Source: Methylotenera sp.
Lineage (GTDB): Bacteria; Pseudomonadota; Gammaproteobacteria; Burkholderiales; Methylophilaceae
Length of the DNA: 64,000 nucleotides
NCBI GenBank assembly: GCA_002928535.1
Contig: PERG01000003.1
Location: 1-64,000, forward strand
Direction: 5' to 3'
Shown here piece by piece: positions 40,661 through 50,017 of this stretch (positions within the stretch are counted from its first letter, which is position 1; every line of letters starts with the position of its first letter). The position numbers and the translations under genes are program-made. The notes beneath the pieces were generated by a model. It saw only the letters and a list, made by a program, of their open reading frames with translations, had not been told where the DNA came from and ran no database searches.

Positions 40661-41365
40661 ATGATTCAATTCGACCACGTGACCAAACGCTATCCGGGCA
40701 GCAACGAAGCCTTGAAAAATGTCAGCTTGAATATTGAAGCGGGCGAGTTTGTATTTGTTACTGGACACTCGGGCGCCGGCAAAAGCACCTTGCTTAAATT
40801 GATTGCCGCCATTGAGCGCCCAACCGGCGGCACGGTACTGATTGCCAACCAAAATATCAGCAAACTTAAAAGCAATGCCATTCCTTATATGCGTCGGCGT
40901 TTTGGCCTGATCTTTCAGGATCATAAGCTATTGTATGACCGGAATTGTTTTGAAAATGTCATGTTACCTTTGCGCATCAATGGCATTTTCGGTACTGAAG
41001 CGGCAAAACGCAGTCGCGCAGCACTAGATAAGGTAGGACTTCTACATAAAGAAAAAGCCATGCCCATTACATTGTCCGGTGGCGAACAACAAAGATTGGC
41101 AATCGCACGGGCAGTGGTAGGTCGGCCTTCCATCCTTATTGCAGATGAGCCCACCGGCAATCTCGATGCAGTCTACGCGGCAGACATCATGAGTATTTTT
41201 CAGGCTTTTCATCAAGTGGGCGTGACCGTCATTGTCGCCACCCATGATGCTACGGGCATCAGTGCCACGCAAAGAAGGGTGTTGCATATCAACCAGGGTG
41301 AGCTCCACAGCAATGAGGTAATTCAAGCAGCAGATCATACGCAAAATTCAGGATATCCGATTTAA
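40661..41365 (+). CDS. ftsE: Cell division ATP-binding protein FtsE
   Basis: MIQFDHVTKRYPGSNEALKNVSL; GHSGAGKSTLLKL; LSGGEQQRLAIARAVVGRPSILIADEPTGNLD. Confidence 0.97.
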   Translation: MIQFDHVTKRYPGSNEALKNVSLNIEAGEFVFVTGHSGAGKSTLLKLIAAIERPTGGTVLIANQNISKLKSNAIPYMRRRFGLIFQDHKLLYDRNCFENVMLPLRINGIFGTEAAKRSRAALDKVGLLHKEKAMPITLSGGEQQRLAIARAVVGRPSILIADEPTGNLDAVYAADIMSIFQAFHQVGVTVIVATHDATGISATQRRVLHINQGELHSNEVIQAADHTQNSGYPI

Positions 41366-42274
41366 ATGAATCATTGGCTAAATCATCATGCGCAGGCATT
41401 CAAGCTGGTACTGACACGCATGCGACAAAACACGCTTTCTTCGTTGTTGATCAGTTTAGTTATCGGGGTTGCCATGTGTATCCCTGCGCTGTTTTATGTA
41501 GGCGTAGATAACCTATCGACTTTGACACATCACATGCAAAATGATAATGAGATCAGCCTATTTTTAAAACTGGATGTGAGCTCGGAAAACATAGAACAGA
41601 TTGAGCAATTGCTTTCCAAGCATCCGAACATCCAAAAACATCGGCTAGTTACCAAAGAAGAAGCCTGGCAACAACTTCAAGCCAAGTCCGATACCAATCC
41701 TGCCATTCAGGAATTGAGTAAAAATCCCCTTCCTGATGCGTTTTTTATCCAAGCCAATAAGGTTGAGCCTGAAGCGTTAGATTCACTCAGATTAGAGATG
41801 CAAGCGATTGAAGGTGTAGATCAAGCAGTCTTTAACGCGGATTGGACCAAACGATTAGCGGTATTACTGGCACTGGGTGAAAAGATTATTTACTTCGTCG
41901 CCGCCTTATTGGCGATTGCATTGTTGGTAATTATCGGCAATACCGTGCGCATGCAGATACTCACGCAAAAAGACGAAATTGAAGTCAGTAAACTCATTGG
42001 GGCTACCAATAGCTTTATTCGGATGCCATTTTTATATGCGGGTGTACTGTATGGTGCATTTGGTGCGCTTTTCGCGATTGTAATGATGGCTAGCATTATC
42101 ATGATTTTCAATCATTCAGTGGCACAACTTTCAGACTTATACAGCAGCGATTTCCGCCTAACCATTTTTGATAGCAAACTCTTTCTTAGCATGACGGGCA
42201 TTGCGATCTTCATTGGCTGGTTAGGATCTTATATTGCGGTTAACCGAGCCATAAGTGCCATGAAAATTGATTAA
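41366..42274 (+). CDS. ftsX: Cell division protein FtsX
   Basis: Four-TM permease directly downstream of ftsE; EISLFLKLDVSSENIEQIEQLL. Confidence 0.95.
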   Translation: MNHWLNHHAQAFKLVLTRMRQNTLSSLLISLVIGVAMCIPALFYVGVDNLSTLTHHMQNDNEISLFLKLDVSSENIEQIEQLLSKHPNIQKHRLVTKEEAWQQLQAKSDTNPAIQELSKNPLPDAFFIQANKVEPEALDSLRLEMQAIEGVDQAVFNADWTKRLAVLLALGEKIIYFVAALLAIALLVIIGNTVRMQILTQKDEIEVSKLIGATNSFIRMPFLYAGVLYGAFGALFAIVMMASIIMIFNHSVAQLSDLYSSDFRLTIFDSKLFLSMTGIAIFIGWLGSYIAVNRAISAMKID

Positions 42275-42302
42275 CATTTGCATTGTTTGAATGTTTTTTG
42301 AG

Positions 42303-42752
42303 CTAAACATCTACCACTTTTCTCAAAGCCACGGCATTCATGCAATAGCGTAGGCCTGAAGGTGCCGGCCCATCTGGAAATACATGTCCTAAGTGCGCAT
42401 CACAGGTGTTACACACCGCTTCAATCCTGGTCATGCCGTACTTGCCATCGTTATGATAAGCAATTGCATTGGGCTTGATCGGTTGACCAAATGAGGGCCA
42501 GCCGGTACCAGAATCGAACTTTTGCCGTGCATCGAATAATATCGAGTCACAACATAAGCAGGCGTAGATACCAGGCTCCAGCACGCTACACATATCTGAA
42601 CTAAATGCAGGCTCAGTACCAGCTTCACGGGTAACCCGATATTGTTCTTCGGTCAACTGCTCATGCCACTCCGCTTCTGTTTTACTTATTTTTCTCTCGG
42701 GTGTGGGATTCCCCTCTTGGGCAAACCGTGTCACATCGTTCCATTTCAACAT
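42303..42752 (-). CDS. msrB: Peptide-methionine (R)-S-oxide reductase
   Basis: KFDSGTGWPSFGQPI; CNTCDAHLGHVFPDGPAPSGLRYCMNAVAL. Confidence 0.96.
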   Translation of the reverse strand: MLKWNDVTRFAQEGNPTPERKISKTEAEWHEQLTEEQYRVTREAGTEPAFSSDMCSVLEPGIYACLCCDSILFDARQKFDSGTGWPSFGQPIKPNAIAYHNDGKYGMTRIEAVCNTCDAHLGHVFPDGPAPSGLRYCMNAVALRKVVDV

Positions 42753-42840
42753 GATTGACTCCTCATTAGATGGTATTAGCGCGTTATTGATGGATATTGA
42801 TACTTAAAAATGTTTTACGCATCCTCTTATTCCTCACAAG

Positions 42841-43299
42841 TTATTTCCCTTTCCACTCGCGATCCTTATGTTCTGGGCGTTCTTTTTTCTTGACCCAACG
42901 CGTCCAGCCAGGAAAAGACTGCAAACTTAAGGTGCCATAAATAATGGCAGCACATAATCCAGCCAACATATACATGCCGAATGCCGCTGCCATCCCTACG
43001 GCCGCTGTAGCCCATAAGGTTGCAGCAGTCGTGAGCCCTTGCACGTGGCCACGCACTTGCAAAATAACCCCTGCACCGATAAACCCCATGCCGGTGACCA
43101 CTTGTGCCGCAATGCGTGAGGGATCACCAGATACATATTGAGATACTGTACTGAAAGCACAAGAGCCTACTGCGACTGCCATATAGGTACGTATTCCTGC
43201 ATCTCGATCCCTGTTCTCGCGCTCCCAACCTATAATGCCGCCTAGTATCGCGGCAAATATAATTCTGCCAGCCAGCAAAAACTCCAGATTCCAATCCAT
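42841..43299 (-). CDS. MgtC/SapB-family inner membrane protein
   Basis: AAILGGIIGWERENRDRDAGIRTYMAVAVGSCAF; GMGFIGAGVILQ. Confidence 0.92.
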   Translation of the reverse strand: MDWNLEFLLAGRIIFAAILGGIIGWERENRDRDAGIRTYMAVAVGSCAFSTVSQYVSGDPSRIAAQVVTGMGFIGAGVILQVRGHVQGLTTAATLWATAAVGMAAAFGMYMLAGLCAAIIYGTLSLQSFPGWTRWVKKKERPEHKDREWKGK

Positions 43300-43436
43300 A
43301 CACCCCCCTTGTTAGTAACTTACGTTTCGACACCATGTTCAATTAAAGTATCCTCGAAATCGATTCTTTATATTAACTATCTATTTGATTACGCATTTTA
43401 TTGTAGACCTCATAAATAGATTGCAACTTTTTCACT

Positions 43437-43463
43437 CTAGCACTCTCATAAGTAGAGTGCTAA
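43437..43463. promoter_or_regulatory. CIRCE operator (HrcA binding site) upstream of rpoH
   Basis: CTAGCACTC-TCATAAGTA-GAGTGCTAA; 17/18 arm positions match TTAGCACTC-N9-GAGTGCTAA. Confidence 0.92.
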
Positions 43464-43494
43464 AATAGTAATCTATAGGAGGATTAATTTCTTA

Positions 43495-44361
43495 ATGACT
43501 AACGCTTTGACATTACCTGTATTAACCGCAACAGATAGCCTGGAGCACTACTCCCGTCTTATCAAGGCCTACCCCATCCTGACTGCGGATGAAGAATACA
43601 CGCTTGCCGTGAAATTCAAGGAAGAGAATGACCTTGAAGCTGCTCGTCAGCTAATTGTGTCGCATTTACGTTTGGTAGCAAGCATTGCCCGGGGCTATAT
43701 GGGCTATGGGCTGCCTCAAGCTGACTTGATTCAAGAAGGTAATATTGGGCTAATGAAGGCCGTCAAACGCTACGACCCAGAACGTGGCGTGCGCCTGGTA
43801 TCTTTTGCTATGCATTGGATTAAGGCTGAAATTCACGAATATATTGTACGTAATTGGCGTCTGGTAAAAATCGCTACGACTAAAGCGCAACGTAAACTGT
43901 TTTTTAATTTACGTAGCATGAAAACAGGCCTACATAGCCTGCAACCTGCTGAAGTAGCGCATATTGCCCGCGAGTTAAATGTTAAGCCAGAAGAAGTCTT
44001 GGAGATGGAATCCAGGCTGGATGGTCATGAGATTTCGTTAGAAGCCAACATCGATGACGATAGCGACGAACATTACAGTCCCATTGCATATTTGCAAGAT
44101 GAGGGTTTAGAACCTTTAGAGGCCATCGAAGCTAAACAGAGTGAAATCGCTGACTCGACCGGCTTGGCACATGCTTTGGAAAGTTTGGATGACCGTAGCC
44201 GTCGCGTTGTGGAAGCGCGCTGGTTACAACAGGACAATACCAGCAAAACATTGCATGAACTGGCTGATGAGTTTGGCGTTTCGGCTGAGCGTATCCGCCA
44301 GATTGAACAAAAAGCGATGCAAAAAATGAAAACCTTGATGATCGAATATCGCCAAGATTAA
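43495..44361 (+). CDS. rpoH: RNA polymerase sigma-32 factor
   Basis: SLEHYSRLIKAYPILTADEEYTLA; LIQEGNIGLMKAVKRYDPERGVRLVSFAMHWIKAEIHEYI. Confidence 0.97.
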   Translation: MTNALTLPVLTATDSLEHYSRLIKAYPILTADEEYTLAVKFKEENDLEAARQLIVSHLRLVASIARGYMGYGLPQADLIQEGNIGLMKAVKRYDPERGVRLVSFAMHWIKAEIHEYIVRNWRLVKIATTKAQRKLFFNLRSMKTGLHSLQPAEVAHIARELNVKPEEVLEMESRLDGHEISLEANIDDDSDEHYSPIAYLQDEGLEPLEAIEAKQSEIADSTGLAHALESLDDRSRRVVEARWLQQDNTSKTLHELADEFGVSAERIRQIEQKAMQKMKTLMIEYRQD

Positions 44362-44380
44362 GATTTAAAGTAGGAAAATA

Positions 44381-44407
44381 AAAAAGGCTGCAATTGCAGC
44401 CTTTTTT
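44381..44407. terminator. Bidirectional terminator between rpoH and dynamin-like gene
   Basis: AAAAAAGGCTGCAATTGCAGCCTTTTTT. Confidence 0.9.
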
Positions 44408-44431
44408 ATTAAATCAATGCATTACAGATAT

Positions 44432-46390
44432 CTATGCGGCTTTAGCTTCTTCAGCAGGTTCAAAAGCCAGTGCATTATTCATATGCATACGCAGCACTTT
44501 CAAATCATCCAACTGTGCCTGAATACTTTTCTCGATGGCTTCCAATTCCTGGATACGGTCTTCCAACGTATCGGTCGCCTTGTAAATACGCTTAATACTT
44601 TCCAAGCGGCGACGCAACTGCAATTGATGCTCTCGCACTTGAGATTCCATCGGCGCAATGACTGCTTTTAGCCAATTTTCAATATCACGGTTTGCCACTT
44701 CAAATACATGAATGACACGGCTGGCAAGTGTTTCAAAAAACTTGGTGGTTAAGGTCATTTTTTCGTTGGCAATCATATTGAATGCGGTATTGAACTGCTC
44801 TTTATAAGCGCGTTCCAATTTCGCCAATTCTTTTTGATAACGCAAGGTTGAAAACGCAGGCGGCTCAGATTTACGTAAGCCATGTTCTTTAGCGAATTTT
44901 TCATACATCACGTCCATCATTTTCTTAATCTCATCAATTTGCGTATCAGATGAAATCAGGCGCGTTTTTAGCTCACTAAAGAAATTGTCCATGGCGTCAC
45001 GGATCGTTTTAGTGAAACTCGCATGCGTCATGGTTTCGCGCGTGCTATGCACATGCAACTTAAGCGCTTCCATGCCCAGCAAGGTAAACAAACGATTGGT
45101 ATGCTGCGAGAAAATACTGCGCAAAGCCTGGAAACGCTGCAAACCTTTTTCAAAGTTTTCTTTATCCACTTTGACTTTGTTCATCATGTGTTCAACTACA
45201 TCTTCATTCTTGCCGCGTAAGCCTTGCAACTCGACCAACTGATCGTTAATGCCAGAGAAGCGCGCTTCTAGAATAAGCTGTGAATTGGCAATTAAATCTT
45301 CAATTTCGTTTTGGGTGTTATCACGAACGATTTCTTTTTTGGAAGGAATCAATTCATCTGACAAAGCCTTTTCCAAGGCTAGAATGCGGCTCTTCACCAA
45401 CAACTCATCGTCATTGCTGACTTTAGCCAGCAAGCCTTTTTGCGCAGAAATCGGGAAAATCTGGTTTGCATCCAACCCCAGAAGTTCAGCGCTGGTTTTC
45501 ACCTGTTTGGCGATTTCTTTTTCAATATCGTCTTCGTTTTTCAGCTCATCCCAAAGACCATCAATTTTATTCAGCACGGCTAAGCGGCCTTTTTGCTTCC
45601 AACGTGTACCGCTAATATATTGACGCCAAACTTCGATTTCTGATTTGGTCACGCCAGTATCTGCCGCGAGGATAAATAGCACAGCATGTGCATTTGGCAA
45701 CATATTCAGTGTTAACTCCGGCTCCGTACCAATCGCGTTCAAACCCGGGGTATCCAGAATTACTAAGCCCTGCTCCAGCAAAGGATGAGGAAAATTAATC
45801 ACAGCGTAACGCCAGCAAGGTACATCAATGGTGCCATCTTTATTGATGCTCATCGCATCGTCTGCACTGTTAGGATCGAACAAGCCAAATTTTTCTGCAT
45901 CCTCTACCGACACAGATTTAGTGCTACTGACTTCTTTAAAAGCCTCGACCATACTGTCATTCGACTCCATCTCGAATGGCACTGTCTTCCACTCATCTGG
46001 GTAACGTTTATACTCAGTGGTTGTCGCATCGGATAGTCGGGTTTCGATCGGCAAGAGCATGATAGAGCTGGGCTTGGTCTTGTCGTATAACAATTCGGTT
46101 GGACACATGGTGGTACGGCCGGCACTTGAAGGTAACAGGCGTTGACCATAGTTGGCAAAGAAAATCGCATTAATCAGCTCTGATTTACCGCGCGAGAATT
46201 CGGCGACAAAAGCGACATTCAGTTTATCTTCGCGAAGCCGGTCTAGCAGATGCTGGATACGCTGATCTACCTGAGCATCGTTCAGCTCTTGCTCATTGAG
46301 CCAGCTACGATAATCACAAATAGTATCAACTAAGGCTTTGCGCCATTCAGAATAGGCGGCGAATTGGTATGCTAATTTATTTTCAGCCAT
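44432..46390 (-). CDS. Dynamin-like large GTPase family protein
   Basis: VAEFSRGKSELINAIFF; LLPSSAGRTTMCPTEL; LVILDTPGLNAIGTEPELT; AVLNKIDGLWDEL; long coiled-coil C-terminus. Confidence 0.85.
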   Translation of the reverse strand: MAENKLAYQFAAYSEWRKALVDTICDYRSWLNEQELNDAQVDQRIQHLLDRLREDKLNVAFVAEFSRGKSELINAIFFANYGQRLLPSSAGRTTMCPTELLYDKTKPSSIMLLPIETRLSDATTTEYKRYPDEWKTVPFEMESNDSMVEAFKEVSSTKSVSVEDAEKFGLFDPNSADDAMSINKDGTIDVPCWRYAVINFPHPLLEQGLVILDTPGLNAIGTEPELTLNMLPNAHAVLFILAADTGVTKSEIEVWRQYISGTRWKQKGRLAVLNKIDGLWDELKNEDDIEKEIAKQVKTSAELLGLDANQIFPISAQKGLLAKVSNDDELLVKSRILALEKALSDELIPSKKEIVRDNTQNEIEDLIANSQLILEARFSGINDQLVELQGLRGKNEDVVEHMMNKVKVDKENFEKGLQRFQALRSIFSQHTNRLFTLLGMEALKLHVHSTRETMTHASFTKTIRDAMDNFFSELKTRLISSDTQIDEIKKMMDVMYEKFAKEHGLRKSEPPAFSTLRYQKELAKLERAYKEQFNTAFNMIANEKMTLTTKFFETLASRVIHVFEVANRDIENWLKAVIAPMESQVREHQLQLRRRLESIKRIYKATDTLEDRIQELEAIEKSIQAQLDDLKVLRMHMNNALAFEPAEEAKAA

Positions 46391-46583
46391 GATGGTCCTT
46401 AAACCATTATTAACGATTATAACTCTATCATTTTAACGAATTTAATCAAATTAATCAGTTAACTATTCGCGGTATTTCAAATAAAATTCAGATAAGCGGT
46501 TCAAATGTAATGATAAACGGCTAGAACTAATGCAATATTAAACAAAACCATTCTGTTATCATCCTGATTTTGAAGATTGAAAT

Positions 46584-46970
46584 GTGATGAGCGGCCTGAC
46601 CACCACTTCTCCCCGACCGCTGGATATTCGTTTACACCAAGCCTCGCGATTATTGGAAATCAAATTTGATAACAATACCGAATGCATGCTGTCATGCGAA
46701 TTTCTGCGCGTCTATTCGCCATCGGCAGAAGTACGCGGCCATGGGCATGGCCAGGAAGTTTTGCAGACTGGCAAGGAAAATGTCAATATTACCGGGATAG
46801 AACCGATCGGTAATTATGCAGTCAGGCTAACATTCTCCGATGGCCACGATACCGGCCTGTATTCATGGGATTATCTCTATGAATTAGCCGGTAATTATGA
46901 CGCGTTATGGATGGATTATTTAGGCAAACTTGAAGCTGCAGGTATTAAACGAGTTTCGACACCACAATGA
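46584..46970 (+). CDS. DUF971 (GBBH-like N-terminal domain) protein
   Basis: IGNYAVRLTFSDGHDTGLYSWDYLYELA; directly upstream of ubiE. Confidence 0.9.
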   Translation: MMSGLTTTSPRPLDIRLHQASRLLEIKFDNNTECMLSCEFLRVYSPSAEVRGHGHGQEVLQTGKENVNITGIEPIGNYAVRLTFSDGHDTGLYSWDYLYELAGNYDALWMDYLGKLEAAGIKRVSTPQ

Positions 46971-47009
46971 TGATCATTCAATCATACATGGATGAAAAGA
47001 CAGAAATTT

Positions 47010-47750
47010 ATGGCAACTGATCCCAAAACCCACTTTGGTTATAAAACCGTAGCAGAATCCGAAAAAGCCAAAAAAGTTGGCGAAGTATTCCATTCGGTCG
47101 CCAGCAAATACGACCTGATGAATGACGTGATGTCAGCGGGTCTGCATCGCACCTGGAAACGATTTGCGGTGGATATCAGCGGTGTTAAAGCCGGCGATAA
47201 GGTGTTGGATATCGCGGGCGGCAGTGGTGACCTTTCAAAGCTTTTTGCACAAAAAGTAGGCAAAAATGGTCAAGTAATCCTGACCGACATTAACGCTTCA
47301 ATGCTGGGCGTAGGGCGGGATCGCATGCTGGACGCCGGTTTGGATGTGCCGGCCTTACAATGTGACGCCGAGAAACTGCCATTTCCAGATGGGCACTTTG
47401 ATTGCGTGATCGTTGCATTTGGCTTACGGAATATGACGCATAAAGAGCTTGCCCTCGCTGAAATGCAACGGGTACTGAAGGTCGGCGGCAGATTACTGGT
47501 ATTGGAATTCTCCAAAGTGTGGCAGCCATTCACTAAAATCTATGATGCGTATTCATTTAAGTTACTTCCATTGATGGGTAAGCTTTTTGCTAAAGACGCC
47601 GAAAGCTATCAGTACCTGGCAGAATCCATCCGTATGCATCCCGATCAAGAAACGTTGAAACAGATGATGACGGATGCAGGCTTGACCAAGGTGGATTATT
47701 ACAACTTGGCTGCAGGTGTCGTAGCCTTGCATAAAGGTTATAAAACCTAA
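47010..47750 (+). CDS. ubiE: Demethylmenaquinone/ubiquinone C-methyltransferase
   Basis: [44 protein letters not shown]. Confidence 0.97.
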   Translation: MATDPKTHFGYKTVAESEKAKKVGEVFHSVASKYDLMNDVMSAGLHRTWKRFAVDISGVKAGDKVLDIAGGSGDLSKLFAQKVGKNGQVILTDINASMLGVGRDRMLDAGLDVPALQCDAEKLPFPDGHFDCVIVAFGLRNMTHKELALAEMQRVLKVGGRLLVLEFSKVWQPFTKIYDAYSFKLLPLMGKLFAKDAESYQYLAESIRMHPDQETLKQMMTDAGLTKVDYYNLAAGVVALHKGYKT

Positions 47751-48349
47751 TGTTTAAAAGTGCAGCAACCCGTTTATTGCAACACCTGCTTGCCCAGAAC
47801 AGCTGGGCGCATGCTTTGTTACAGCCTTTTACCGGAAAGTCGGTGAAGCTGGATTTCATGCTCATTGATTTCAGCCTGGTGATCCTTGAGAACGGTGATC
47901 TTGCTATGGCGGGTGAGACCAATACAGCCGATGCCACAGTCAGGATTTCACCGAGCACTCTAATGCGGCTGTTAGCCAAAGATGAAGCAGCCAAACTACA
48001 GATTTCGGTAGAAGGAGATACCGAACTGGCAACGGAGCTCGCTAAAGTATTTACTAACATGCGTTGGGATTATGAGGATGACCTTAGTAAAGTTGTCGGC
48101 GATATTCCCGCCAGTAAATTTGGTCGACTGCTGCGTACAACATCACATCAAATTAAGGACACAGGCACCAATTTAGGTGAAATGTTGTTTGAATACTGGC
48201 AGGAAGAAAACCCCCTGATCGCCAAAAAACGCCATGTAGAACAGTTCAACCAGGATGTTGATACTTTACGCGCGGATGTTGATCGCATGGAAAAAAGACT
48301 TGAGAAATTAGCCCAAAAACTCAGCAATCCTTCTCCACCTAAATCATAA
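47750..48349 (+). CDS. ubiJ: Ubiquinone biosynthesis accessory factor UbiJ (SCP2 domain)
   Basis: Position between ubiE and ubiB; VEGDTELATELAKVFTNMRWDYEDDLSKVVGDIPA. Confidence 0.92.
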   Translation: MFKSAATRLLQHLLAQNSWAHALLQPFTGKSVKLDFMLIDFSLVILENGDLAMAGETNTADATVRISPSTLMRLLAKDEAAKLQISVEGDTELATELAKVFTNMRWDYEDDLSKVVGDIPASKFGRLLRTTSHQIKDTGTNLGEMLFEYWQEENPLIAKKRHVEQFNQDVDTLRADVDRMEKRLEKLAQKLSNPSPPKS

Positions 48350-48354
48350 AAACT

Positions 48355-49947
48355 ATGCGTATCTTCCGGCTTTTTTACATCATTTATGTGGCTTTGCGCT
48401 TTGGTTTAGACGAATTCATTTTTGATTGCCAGCCTAGCCAAAATTTTGGTCCTAGCCCAAATGAAGAAAGCTTGAAGTTTAAGTTACTTAGAGGAACGAT
48501 TAAAGGCGCTTTATGCTGGCGCAGCAAAAAGCTCAACCGTGGTGTTCGGTTAAGATTAGCTTTAGAAACGTTAGGGCCAATCTTTGTTAAGTTTGGACAA
48601 CTCCTCTCTACACGCCGTGACCTCATACCGCTAGATGTTGCCGACGAACTGGCCAAACTCCAAGACCAAGTACCGCCTTTTCCATATAAAGACGTTGAAA
48701 CAATCATTCAACAAACCTACAACCTGCCAATTGATCAAGTCTTCTCAGACTTTGATCAAATCGCCGTGGCGAGTGCATCCGTGGCGCAAGTCCATTTCGC
48801 CTACTTGCTGGATGGTACGCCGGTAGCCGTTAAAATATTGCGTCCCGGCATTGCCGCAGTGATTAATAAAGACTTGGTATTGCTAGACACCGCGGCCTGG
48901 TTACTTGAATCTCTATCCACAGAAGGCAAGCGTTTGAATCCGCGGGAAATTGTGGCTGAGTTCTCGATGCACACCCACAGTGAGCTTAACCTGACCTTGG
49001 AAGCGGCTAACTGCTCTCAGCTTGCACGCAACTTCCCAGATAAAAGTCTACTTGTGCCAGAAGTCTATTGGGACTTTTGTCGTGAGCAGGTGATGGTGAT
49101 GCAGCGCATGCAAGGCACGCCCGTGAGCCAGCTTGCCACCCTGCGTGCTAAAAACATTGATCTCACTAAATTGGCCCGCGATGGCGTCGAGATATTTTTT
49201 ACTCAGGTATTCCGTGATGGATTCTTTCATGCAGACATGCATCCAGGCAATATCCAGGTGGCGGATGATGGCCGTTATATAGCACTGGACTTCGGCATCA
49301 TGGGCACGCTGTCGGATAACGACAAATACTACCTGGCCCGTAATTTCCTGGCGTTTTTCAACCGAGATTATCGTGACGTCGCCATCGCCCATATTGAAGC
49401 CGGCTGGGTACCCAAAAATACTAACGCAGAAGCGCTGGAAACCGCAGTACGTGCCATTTGCGAACCGATCTTCGATAAACCGCTTAAGGATATTTCTTTC
49501 GGTAGGACCTTATTGAGTCTCTTCCAAATGTCGCGCAGGTTCGGCGTGATTATCCAGCCGCAACTCATCATGCTGCAAAAAACCTTATTGAATATTGAAG
49601 GTTTAGGTCGCGACTTGGATCCAAATCTTGACCTATGGAAAAGTGCGCAGCCGTTCTTAACCAAATGGATGGATGAACAAATCGGCTGGCGCAGCATTGT
49701 GAAAAACCTGCGTACCGAATTACCTTACATCGCTAAAAATTTACCCAAAATGCCCCGCCTGGTACGCCAGTTTCTAAACCAGCAGACGGTAGCCGAAGAC
49801 GAAGCGCCTATTCGCCTGGTAATGTATGACTTGATAAAAGTGCAGCAGCAGCAAGCACGCTGGCAAAAAAGACTGACCTTAGCTATTATTTTATTGTTAG
49901 TGCTGCAAGTGGCGGGTGTGGTGGCTTTTGGTTTTGTAGCCATCTAA
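48355..49947 (+). CDS. ubiB: Ubiquinone biosynthesis protein kinase-like UbiB
   Basis: KFGQLLSTRRDLIPLDVADELAKLQDQVPPF; DGFFHADMHPGNIQV. Confidence 0.97.
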   Translation: MRIFRLFYIIYVALRFGLDEFIFDCQPSQNFGPSPNEESLKFKLLRGTIKGALCWRSKKLNRGVRLRLALETLGPIFVKFGQLLSTRRDLIPLDVADELAKLQDQVPPFPYKDVETIIQQTYNLPIDQVFSDFDQIAVASASVAQVHFAYLLDGTPVAVKILRPGIAAVINKDLVLLDTAAWLLESLSTEGKRLNPREIVAEFSMHTHSELNLTLEAANCSQLARNFPDKSLLVPEVYWDFCREQVMVMQRMQGTPVSQLATLRAKNIDLTKLARDGVEIFFTQVFRDGFFHADMHPGNIQVADDGRYIALDFGIMGTLSDNDKYYLARNFLAFFNRDYRDVAIAHIEAGWVPKNTNAEALETAVRAICEPIFDKPLKDISFGRTLLSLFQMSRRFGVIIQPQLIMLQKTLLNIEGLGRDLDPNLDLWKSAQPFLTKWMDEQIGWRSIVKNLRTELPYIAKNLPKMPRLVRQFLNQQTVAEDEAPIRLVMYDLIKVQQQQARWQKRLTLAIILLLVLQVAGVVAFGFVAI

Positions 49948-50017
49948 TGGATTTGGAGTAAATTAATTATAATTTGCAGGGGCTTGCCCCATGTGATCAT
50001 GTCAGGGGGAAGCTTTC

